From assembly GCA_947471745.1 (NCBI GenBank), contig CANJKZ010000783.1, forward strand, positions 1,190,501-1,254,500: a stretch of 64,000 nucleotides of DNA, in the 5' to 3' direction. Below, piece by piece: positions 30,001 to 42,000 of this stretch. The position numbers and the translations under genes are program-made. Each line of letters starts with the position of its first letter. Within the stretch, counting starts at the first letter, position 1. Source of the DNA: Closterium sp. Naga37s-1. Its lineage: Eukaryota; Streptophyta; Zygnematophyceae; Desmidiales; Closteriaceae. The notes beneath the pieces are model-generated. The model was not told the DNA's origin and did no database searches. It saw only the letters and a list, made by a program, of their open reading frames with translations.

Positions 30001-33000
30001 TGCTTGCACAAGCATACCTGCTTGCACAAGCATACCTGCTTGCACAAGCATACCTGCTTGCACAAGCATACCTGCTTGCACAAGCATACCTGCTTGCACA
30101 AGCATACCTGCTTGCACAAGCATACCTGCTTGCACAAGCATACCTGCTTGCACAAGCATACCTGCTTGCACAAGCATACCTGCTTGCACAAGCATACCTG
30201 CTTGCACAAGCATACCTGCTTGCACAAGCATACCTGCTTGCACAAGCATACCTGCTTGCACAAGCATACCTGCTTGCACAAGCATACCCTGCTTGGCACA
30301 AGCATACCTGCTTGCACAAGCATACCTGCTTGCACAAGCATACCTGCTTGCACAAGCATACCTGCTTGCACAAGCATACCTGCTTGCACAAGCATACCTG
30401 CTTGCACAAGCATACCTGCTTGCACAAGCATACCTGCTTGCACAAGCATACCTGCTTGCACAAGCATACCTGCTTGCACAAGCATACCTGCTTGCACAAG
30501 CATACCTGCTTGCACAAGCATACCTGCTTGCACAAGCATACCTGCTTGCACAAGCATACCTGCTTGCACAAGCATACCTGCTTGCACAAGCATACCTGCT
30601 TGCACAAGCATACCTGCTTGCACAAGCATACCTGCTTGCACAAGCATACCTGCTTGCACAAGCATACCTGCTTGCACAAGCATACCTGCTTGCACAAGCA
30701 TACCTGCTTGCACAAGCATACCTGCTTGCACAAGCATACCTGCTTGCACAAGCATACCTGCTTGCACAAGCATACCTGCTTGCACAAGCATACCTGCTTG
30801 CACAAGCATACCTGCTTGCACAAGCATACCTGCTTGCACAAGCATACCTGCTTGCACAAGCATACCTGCTTGCACAAGCATACCTGCTTGCACAAGCATA
30901 CCTGCTTGCACAAGCATACCTGCTTGCACAAGCATACCTGCTTGCACAAGCATACCTGCTTGCACAAGCATACCTGCTTGCACAAGCATACCTGCTTGCA
31001 CAAGCATACCTGCTTGCACAAGCATACCTGCTTGCACAAGCATACCTGCTTGCACAAGCATACCTGCTTGCACAAGCATACCTGCTTGCACAAGCATACC
31101 TGCTTGCACAAGCATACCTGCTTGCACAAGCATACCTGCTTGCACAAGCATACCTGCTTGCACAAGCATACCTGCTTGCACAAGCATACCTGCTTGCACA
31201 AGCATACCTGCTTGCACAAGCATACCTGCTTGCACAAGCATACCTGCTTGCACAAGCATACCTGCTTGCACAAGCATACCTGCTTGCACAAGCATACCTG
31301 CTTGCACAAGCATACCTGCTTGCACAAGCATACCTGCTTGCACAAGCATACCTGCTTGCACAAGCATACCTGCTTGCACAAGCATACCTGCTTGCACAAG
31401 CATACCTGCTTGCACAAGCATACCTGCTTGCACAAGCATACCTGCTTGCACAAGCATACCTGCTTGCACAAGCATACCTGCTTGCACAAGCATACCTGCT
31501 TGCACAAGCATACCTGCTTGCACAAGCATACCTGCTTGCACAAGCATACCTGCTTGCACAAGCATACCTGCTTGCACAAGCATACCTGCTTGCACAAGCA
31601 TACCTGCTTGCACAAGCATACCTGCTTGCACAAGCATACCTGCTTGCACAAGCATACCTGCTTGCACAAGCATACCTGCTTGCACAAGCATACCTGCTTG
31701 CACAAGCATACCTGCTTGCACAAGCATACCTGCTTGCACAAGCATACCTGCTTGCACAAGCATACCTGCTTGCACAAGCATACCTGCTTGCACAAGCATA
31801 CCTGCTTGCACAAGCATACCTGCTTGCACAAGCATACCTGCTTGCACAAGCATACCTGCTTGCACAAGCATACCTGCTTGCACAAGCATACCTGCTTGCA
31901 CAAGCATACCTGCTTGCACAAGCATACCTGCTTGCACAAGCATACCTGCTTGCACAAGCATACCTGCTTGCACAAGCATACCTGCTTGCACAAGCATACC
32001 TGCTTGCACAAGCATACCTGCTTGCACAAGCATACCTGCTTGCACAAGCATACCTGCTTGCACAAGCATACCTGCTTGCACAAGCATACCTGCTTGCACA
32101 AGCATACCTGCTTGCACAAGCATACCTGCTTGCACAAGCATACCTGCTTGCACAAGCATACCTGCTTGCACAAGCATACCTGCTTGCACAAGCATACCTG
32201 CTTGCACAAGCATACCTGCTTGCACAAGCATACCTGCTTGCACAAGCATACCTGCTTGCACAAGCATACCTGCTTGCACAAGCATACCTGCTTGCACAAG
32301 CATACCTGCTTGCACAAGCATACCTGCTTGCACAAGCATACCTGCTTGCACAAGCATACCTGCTTGCACAAGCATACCTGCTTGCACAAGCATACCTGCT
32401 TGCACAAGCATACCTGCTTGCACAAGCATACCTGCTTGCACAAGCATACCTGCTTGCACAAGCATACCTGCTTGCACAAGCATACCTGCTTGCACAAGCA
32501 TACCTGCTTGCACAAGCATACCTGCTTGCACAAGCATACCTGCTTGCACAAGCATACCTGCTTGCACAAGCATACCTGCTTGCACAAGCATACCTGCTTG
32601 CACAAGCATACCTGCTTGCACAAGCATACCTGCTTGCACAAGCATACCTGCTTGCACAAGCATACCTGCTTGCACAAGCATACCTGCTTGCACAAGCATA
32701 CCTGCTTGCACAAGCATACCTGCTTGCACAAGCATACCTGCTTGCACAAGCATACCTGCTTGCACAAGCATACCTGCTTGCACAAGCATACCTGCTTGCA
32801 CAAGCATACCTGCTTGCACAAGCATACCTGCTTGCACAAGCATACCTGCTTGCACAAGCATACCTGCTTGCACAAGCATACCTGCTTGCACAAGCATACC
32901 TGCTTGCACAAGCATACCTGCTTGCACAAGCATACCTGCTTGCACAAGCATACCTGCTTGCACAAGCATACCTGCTTGCACAAGCATACCTGCTTGCACA

Positions 33001-36000
33001 AGCATACCTGCTTGCACAAGCATACCTGCTTGCACAAGCATACCTGCTTGCACAAGCATACCTGCTTGCACAAGCATACCTGCTTGCACAAGCATACCTG
33101 CTTGCACAAGCATACCTGCTTGCACAAGCATACCTGCTTGCACAAGCATACCTGCTTGCACAAGCATACCTGCTTGCACAAGCATACCTGCTTGCACAAG
33201 CATACCTGCTTGCACAAGCATACCTGCTTGCACAAGCATACCTGCTTGCACAAGCATACCTGCTTGCACAAGCATACCTGCTTGCACAAGCATACCTGCT
33301 TGCACAAGCATACCTGCTTGCACAAGCATACCTGCTTGCACAAGCATACCTGCTTGCACAAGCATACCTGCTTGCACAAGCATACCTGCTTGCACAAGCA
33401 TACCTGCTTGCACAAGCATACCTGCTTGCACAAGCATACCTGCTTGCACAAGCATACCTGCTTGCACAAGCATACCTGCTTGCACAAGCATACCTGCTTG
33501 CACAAGCATACCTGCTTGCACAAGCATACCTGCTTGCACAAGCATACCTGCTTGCACAAGCATACCTGCTTGCACAAGCATACCTGCTTGCACAAGCATA
33601 CCTGCTTGCACAAGCATACCTGCTTGCACAAGCATACCTGCTTGCACAAGCATACCTGCTTGCACAAGCATACCTGCTTGCACAAGCATACCTGCTTGCA
33701 CAAGCATACCTGCTTGCACAAGCATACCTGCTTGCACAAGCATACCTGCTTGCACAAGCATACCTGCTTGCACAAGCATACCTGCTTGCACAAGCATACC
33801 TGCTTGCACAAGCATACCTGCTTGCACAAGCATACCTGCTTGCACAAGCATACCTGCTTGCACAAGCATACCTGCTTGCACAAGCATACCTGCTTGCACA
33901 AGCATACCTGCTTGCACAAGCATACCTGCTTGCACAAGCATACCTGCTTGCACAAGCATACCTGCTTGCACAAGCATACCTGCTTGCACAAGCATACCTG
34001 CTTGCACAAGCATACCTGCTTGCACAAGCATACCTGCTTGCACAAGCATACCTGCTTGCACAAGCATACCTGCTTGCACAAGCATACCTGCTTGCACAAG
34101 CATACCTGCTTGCACAAGCATACCTGCTTGCACAAGCATACCTGCTTGCACAAGCATACCTGCTTGCACAAGCATACCTGCTTGCACAAGCATACCTGCT
34201 TGCACAAGCATACCTGCTTGCACAAGCATACCTGCTTGCACAAGCATACCTGCTTGCACAAGCATACCTGCTTGCACAAGCATACCTGCTTGCACAAGCA
34301 TACCTGCTTGCACAAGCATACCTGCTTGCACAAGCATACCTGCTTGCACAAGCATACCTGCTTGCACAAGCATACCTGCTTGCACAAGCATACCTGCTTG
34401 CACAAGCATACCTGCTTGCACAAGCATACCTGCTTGCACAAGCATACCTGCTTGCACAAGCATACCTGCTTGCACAAGCATACCTGCTTGCACAAGCATA
34501 CCTGCTTGCACAAGCATACCTGCTTGCACAAGCATACCTGCTTGCACAAGCATACCTGCTTGCACAAGCATACCTGCTTGCACAAGCATACCTGCTTGCA
34601 CAAGCATACCTGCTTGCACAAGCATACCTGCTTGCACAAGCATACCTGCTTGCACAAGCATACCTGCTTGCACAAGCATACCTGCTTGCACAAGCATACC
34701 TGCTTGCACAAGCATACCTGCTTGCACAAGCATACCTGCTTGCACAAGCATACCTGCTTGCACAAGCATACCTGCTTGCACAAGCATACCTGCTTGCACA
34801 AGCATACCTGCTTGCACAAGCATACCTGCTTGCACAAGCATACCTGCTTGCACAAGCATACCTGCTTGCACAAGCATACCTGCTTGCACAAGCATACCTG
34901 CTTGCACAAGCATACCTGCTTGCACAAGCATACCTGCTTGCACAAGCATACCTGCTTGCACAAGCATACCTGCTTGCACAAGCATACCTGCTTGCACAAG
35001 CATACCTGCTTGCACAAGCATACCTGCTTGCACAAGCATACCTGCTTGCACAAGCATACCTGCTTGCACAAGCATACCTGCTTGCACAAGCATACCTGCT
35101 TGCACAAGCATACCTGCTTGCACAAGCATACCTGCTTGCACAAGCATACCTGCTTGCACAAGCATACCTGCTTGCACAAGCATACCTGCTTGCACAAGCA
35201 TACCTGCTTGCACAAGCATACCTGCTTGCACAAGCATACCTGCTTGCACAAGCATACCTGCTTGCACAAGCATACCTGCTTGCACAAGCATACCTGCTTG
35301 CACAAGCATACCTGCTTGCACAAGCATACCTGCTTGCACAAGCATACCTGCTTGCACAAGCATACCTGCTTGCACAAGCATACCTGCTTGCACAAGCATA
35401 CCTGCTTGCACAAGCATACCTGCTTGCACAAGCATACCTGCTTGCACAAGCATACCTGCTTGCACAAGCATACCTGCTTGCACAAGCATACCTGCTTGCA
35501 CAAGCATACCTGCTTGCACAAGCATACCTGCTTGCACAAGCATACCTGCTTGCACAAGCATACCTGCTTGCACAAGCATACCTGCTTGCACAAGCATACC
35601 TGCTTGCACAAGCATACCTGCTTGCACAAGCATACCTGCTTGCACAAGCATACCTGCTTGCACAAGCATACCTGCTTGCACAAGCATACCTGCTTGCACA
35701 AGCATACCTGCTTGCACAAGCATACCTGCTTGCACAAGCATACCTGCTTGCACAAGCATACCTGCTTGCACAAGCATACCTGCTTGCACAAGCATACCTG
35801 CTTGCACAAGCATACCTGCTTGCACAAGCATACCTGCTTGCACAAGCATACCTGCTTGCACAAGCATACCTGCTTGCACAAGCATACCTGCTTGCACAAG
35901 CATACCTGCTTGCACAAGCATACCTGCTTGCACAAGCATACCTGCTTGCACAAGCATACCTGCTTGCACAAGCATACCTGCTTGCACAAGCATACCTGCT

Positions 36001-39000
36001 TGCACAAGCATACCTGCTTGCACAAGCATACCTGCTTGCACAAGCATACCTGCTTGCACAAGCATACCTGCTTGCACAAGCATACCTGCTTGCACAAGCA
36101 TACCTGCTTGCACAAGCATACCTGCGAGGATGATGAGGATGACTGCTATGGCTGCAAAGTGTCATAAAGTCTCAACTCAAACACGTCGAACGGTCCCAAC
36201 CTACAAATGAGGAAGGCAGGCACCTGCTTGCACAAGCATACCTGCGAGGATGATGAGGATGACTGCTATGGCTGCAAAGTGTCATAAAGTCTCAACTCAA
36301 ACACGTCGAACGGTCCCAACCTACAAATGAGGAAGGCAGGCACCTGCTTGCACAAGCATACCTGCGAGGATGATGAGGATGACTGCTATGGCTGCAAAGT
36401 GTCATAAAGTCTCAACTCAAACACGTCGAACGGTCCCAACCTACAAATGAGGAAGGCAGGCACCTGCTTGCACAAGCATACCTGCGAGGATGATGAGGAT
36501 GACTGCTATGGCTGCAAAGTGTCATAAAGTCTCAACTCAAACACGTCGAACGGTCCCAACCTACAAATGAGGAAGGCAGGCACCTGCTTGCACAAGCATA
36601 CCTGCGAGGATGATGAGGATGACTGCTATGGCTGCAAAGTGTCATAAAGTCTCAACTCAAACACGTCGAACGGTCCCAACCTACAAATGAGGAAGGCAGG
36701 CACCTGCTTGCACAAGCATACCTGCGAGGATGATGAGGATGACTGCTATGGCTGCAAAGTGTCATAAAGTCTCAACTCAAACACGTCGAACGGTCCCAAC
36801 CTACAAATGAGGAAGGCAGGCACCTGCTTGCACAAGCATACCTGCGAGGATGATGAGGATGACTGCTATGGCTGCAAAGTGTCATAAAGTCTCAACTCAA
36901 ACACGTCGAACGGTCCCAACCTACAAATGAGGAAGGCAGGCACCTGCTTGCACAAGCATACCTGCGAGGATGATGAGGATGACTGCTATGGCTGCAAAGT
37001 GTCATAAAGTCTCAACTCAAACACGTCGAACGGTCCCAACCTACAAATGAGGAAGGCAGGCACCTGCTTGCACAAGCATACCTGCGAGGATGATGAGGAT
37101 GACTGCTATGGCTGCAAAGTGTCATAAAGTCTCAACTCAAACACGTCGAACGGTCCCAACCTACAAATGAGGAAGGCAGGCACCTGCTTGCACAAGCATA
37201 CCTGCGAGGATGATGAGGATGACTGCTATGGCTGCAAAGTGTCATAAAGTCTCAACTCAAACACGTCGAACGGTCCCAACCTACAAATGAGGAAGGCAGG
37301 CACCTGCTTGCACAAGCATACCTGCGAGGATGATGAGGATGACTGCTATGGCTGCAAAGTGTCATAAAGTCTCAACTCAAACACGTCGAACGGTCCCAAC
37401 CTACAAATGAGGAAGGCAGGCACCTGCTTGCACAAGCATACCTGCGAGGATGATGAGGATGACTGCTATGGCTGCAAAGTGTCATAAAGTCTCAACTCAA
37501 ACACGTCGAACGGTCCCAACCTACAAATGAGGAAGGCAGGCACCTGCTTGCACAAGCATACCTGCGAGGATGATGAGGATGACTGCAATGGCTGCAAAGT
37601 GTCATAAAGTCTCAACTCAAACACGTCGAACGGTCCCAACCTACAAATGAGGAAGGCAGGCACCTGCTTGCACAAGCATACCTGCGAGGATGATGAGGAT
37701 GACTGCAATGGCTGCAAAGTGTCATAAAGTCTCAACTCAAACTCGTCGAACGGTCCCAACCTACAAATGAGGAAGGCAGGCACCTGCTTGCACAAGCTTA
37801 CCTGCGAGGATGATGAGGATGACTGCAATGGCTGCAAAGTGTCATAAAGTCTCAACTCAAACACGTCGAACGGTCCCAACCTACAAATGAGGAAGGCAGG
37901 CACCTGCTTGCACAAGCTTACCTGCGAGGATGATGAGGATGACTGCAATGGCTGCAAAGTGTCATAAAGTCTCAACTCAAACACGTCGAACGGTCCCAAC
38001 CTACAAATGAGGAAGGCAGGCACCCGCTTGCACAAGCTTACCTGCGAGGATGATGAGGATGACTGCAATGGCTGCAAAGTGTCATAAAGTCTCAACTCAA
38101 ACACGTCGAACGGTCCCAACCTACAAATGAGGAAGGCAGGCACCTGCTTGCACAAGCTTACCTGCGAGGATGATGAGGATGACTGCAATGGCTGCAAAGT
38201 GTCATAAAGTCTCAACTCAAACACGTCGAACGGTCCCAACCTACAAATGAGGAAGGCAGGCACCTGCTTGCACAAGCTTACCTGCGAGGATGATGAGGAT
38301 GACTGCAATGGCTGCAAAGTGTCATAAAGTCTCAACTCAAACACGTCGAACGGTCCCAACCTACAAATGAGGAAGGCAGGCACCTGCTTGCACAAGCATA
38401 CCTGCGAGGATGATGAGGATGACTGCTATGGCTCCGGCGAAACGACCCCAGCAGGCATGCGTGACGAAGCAGGCCATGCCGAAGAATGATGGGCAGGAGA
38501 AGCTGATTGGATGGGAAAGACAGGGTGTGCGAAGAACAGGGTTGAGAGGGTGTGAGAGGAAACGACCCCAGCAGGCATGCGTGGCGAAGTGGGCCATTCC
38601 AAAGAATGACGGACAGGAGAAGCTGTTTGGAAGGAAGGGATATGAAAAAAAAGGAGAGGGTGTGCGAAAGGGCACAGGGGATGGGAAGCGACCCCAGCAG
38701 GTATGAGTGACGAAGCTGGCCATTCCAAAGAATGACGGACAGGCGAGGCTGTATGGATAGAGGGATAAGCAGAAGGAGAGGGTATATGGAAAGGCACAGC
38801 GCGTTGGTAGTGACCCCAGCAGGCATGAGTGACCTAGCAGGCCATGCTGAAGAATGATGGACAGCCGAAACTGGTGTGTGGAGGAAGGGAAAAAGGAAGG
38901 ACAGAGCATAGAGAGGTCGTTTTTGAGGCGCCTCAAAACAGAGCTGGCAAAACACAAGCTTCTGACCCACCTGCATGAGCTGCAGGGTGTTTTGAGAATT

Positions 39001-42000
39001 CTCAGAAACACCCTGCAGCGTCTGTTCCGTCTGTCTGTTCCATCTGTCTGTGAGCTGGCAAAACACAAGCTTCTGACCCACCTGCATGAGCTGCAGGGTG
39101 TTTTGAGAATTCTCAGAAACACCCTGCAGCGTCTGTTCCGTCTGTCTGTTCCATCTGTCTGTGAGCTGGCAAAACACAAGCTTCTGACCCACCTGCATGA
39201 GCTGCAGGGTGTTTTGAGAATTCTCAGAAACACCCTGCAGCGTCTGTTCCGTCTGTCTGTTCCATCTGTCTGTGAGCTGGCAAAACACAAGCTTCTGACC
39301 CACCTGCATGAGCTGCAGGGTGTTTTGAGAATTCTCAGAAACACCCTGCAGCGTCTGTTCCGTCTGTCTGTTCCATCTGTCTGTGAGCTGGCAAAACACA
39401 AGCTTCTGACCCACCTGCATGAGCTGCAGGGTGTTTTGAGAATTCTCAGAAACACCCTGCAGCGTCTGTTCCGTCTGTCTGTTCCATCTGTCTGTGAGCT
39501 GGCAAAACACAAGCTTCTGACCCACCTGCATGAGCTGCAGGGTGTTTTGAGAATTCTCAGAAACACCCTGCAGCGTCTGTTCCGTCTGTCTGTTCCATCT
39601 GTCTGTGAGCTGGCAAAACACAAGCTTCTGACCCACCTGCATGAGCTGCAGGGTGTTTTGAGAATTCTCAGAAACACCCTGCAGCGTCTGTTCCGTCTGT
39701 CTGTTCCATCTGTCTGTGAGCTGGCAAAACACAAGCTTCTGACCCACCTGCATGAGCTGCAGGGTGTTTTGAGAATTCTCAGAAACACCCTGCAGCGTCT
39801 GTTCCGTCTGTCTGTTCCATCTGTCTGTGAGCTGGCAAAACACAAGCTTCTGACCCACCTGCATGAGCTGCAGGGTGTTTTGAGAATTCTCAGAAACACC
39901 CTGCAGCGTCTGTTCCGTCTGTCTGTTCCATCTGTCTGTGAGCTGGCAAAACACAAGCTTCTGACCCACCTGCATGAGCTGCAGGGTGTTTTGAGAATTC
40001 TCAGAAACACCCTGCAGCGTCTGTTCCGTCTGTCTGTTCCATCTGTCTGTGAGCTGGCAAAACACAAGCTTCTGACCCACCTGCATGAGCTGCAGGGTGT
40101 TTTGAGAATTCTCAGAAACACCCTGCAGCGTCTGTTCCGTCTGTCTGTTCCATCTGTCTGTGAGCTGGCAAAACACAAGCTTCTGACCCACCTGCATGAG
40201 CTGCAGGGTGTTTTGAGAATTCTCAGAAACACCCTGCAGCGTCTGTTCCGTCTGTCTGTTCCATCTGTCTGTGAGCTGACAAAACACAAGCTTCTGACCC
40301 ACCTGCATGAGCTGCAGGGTGTTTTGAGAATTCTCAGAAACACCCTGCAGCGTCTGTTCCGTCTGTCTGTTCCATCTGTCTGTGAGCTGGCAAAACACAA
40401 GCTTCTGACCCACCTGCATGAGCTGCAGGGTGTTTTGAGAATTCTCAGAAACACCCTGCAGCGTCTGTTCCGTCTGTCTGTTCCATCTGTCTGTGAGCTG
40501 GCAAAACACAAGCTTCTGACCCACCTGCATGAGCTGCAGGGTGTTTTGAGAATTCTCAGAAACACCCTGCAGCGTCTGTTCCGTCTGTCTGTTCCATCTG
40601 TCTGTGAGCTGGCAAAACACAAGCTTCTGACCCACCTGCATGAGCTGCAGGGTGTTTTGAGAATTCTCAGAAACACCCTGCAGCGTCTGTTCCGTCTGTC
40701 TGTTCCATCTGTCTGTGAGCTGGCAAAACACAAGCTTCTGACCCACCTGCATGAGCTGCAGGGTGTTTTGAGAATTCTCAAAAACACCCTGCAGCGTCTG
40801 TTCCGTCTGTCTGTTCCATCTGTCTGTGAGCTGGCAAAACACAAGCTTCTGACCCACCTGCATGAGCTGCAGGGTGTTTTGAGAATTCTCAAAAACACCC
40901 TGCAGCGTCTGTTCTGTCTGTCTGTTCCATCTGTCTGTGAGCTGGCAAAACACAAGCTTCTGACCCACCTGCCCGAGCTATCACTTGAACTCGAATTGGA
41001 CGAGGAAGAGGAGGAGGAGCCAGGGGAGCCAGGGCGAGGGGAGAAGAGCGTTGTATTGCGGATGGCCTTGCCGTCTGACTGCCCGCTCTGACCGCCTGTC
41101 ACTCTCTTACCACCAGCCACCCACCTGCAAGAGCTGTCACTGGAACGCGAGGAGGAGGAGGAGGAGGAGGAGGAGGAGGAGGAGGAGGAGGAGCCAGGGC
41201 GAGGGGAGAAGAGCGTTGTGTTCTGAATGGCCTTGCCGTCTGACTGCCCGCTCTGCACCCTGTGGTTGTCCACCATGATAAGGCAACTGCTCCAACCATG
41301 AGTGCCTCACCTGCATGAATTGTCACTTGAACGCGACGAGGAGGAGGAGGAGGACGACGAGCCAGGGCGTGGGGAGAAGAGCGTTGTGTTCTTGATGGCC
41401 TTGCCGTCCGACTGCCCACTCTGCGCTCCCCGGTTGTCCACCGTGGCATTGGTGGTGAATGCGAGGGGCGCCACGTCAGCGACCGATGAGATGGCATCAT
41501 ATAGGACCACTGGACGAGGGATGGGGGAGGAGGAGGGAAGGAGATGTGATGCATGGTGCATGGGTCCCAGCGCATGGTGCATGGGTCACAACACAGTGCA
41601 TGGTGCATGTTGTATTGCTGGGAGGCCTCCTGCCAAGACATGAGCGCTGGGAAGCAAAACATTCCTGCAGCTGCAGCAGAAAGGTGAAGCCCGCTGCTGA
41701 GTCGAAAAAGACACACTGTCAGTTAAAAAAAAAACCCTTAAAAGACACACTATGAGTGAGGGGTAACTGCAGAGGCGCCTCAAAATGCATCTCACCAAGG
41801 CAGGAGCGTTGCGAGGCAAGGGAATCTTGGAGTTGCAGCAGAAAGGTGAAGCTGGTTGTTGCTCCTGCTGCTATGCTGCGCTCCTGTGCCTGGTGGGAGG
41901 GGGAGGACGACGAATGATATCGGCAAACAAGCAAGTTGGGGAAGATTCAAGAGGAAAGGGGAGCGCATAGGAAAATGAAAAGGAAGTGGAGGAGAGAAGG

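Noticed and set aside
21943-36125. Centromeric or telomeric satellite
   Set aside because: It lies within one intron, between two exons that code the halves of one membrane segment, and its unit derives from the adjacent exon border. The motif is not telomeric.
21874-36210. Giant open reading frames on both strands across the 18-bp array (thousands of residues of HKHTCL, TSIPAC, AGMLVQ and similar)
   Set aside because: An 18-bp unit without a stop in a given frame is open by arithmetic. The unit equals a HAP2 splice donor, and neither ends nor codon use indicate a protein.
21943-38400. CRISPR array
   Set aside because: Units are contiguous without unique spacers, and the sequence is eukaryotic.
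38854-41091. Plus-strand 745-residue repeat protein (ELAKHKLLTHLHELQGVL units)
   Set aside because: The amphipathic look is accidental: it is the complement of the 111-bp HAP2 donor array.
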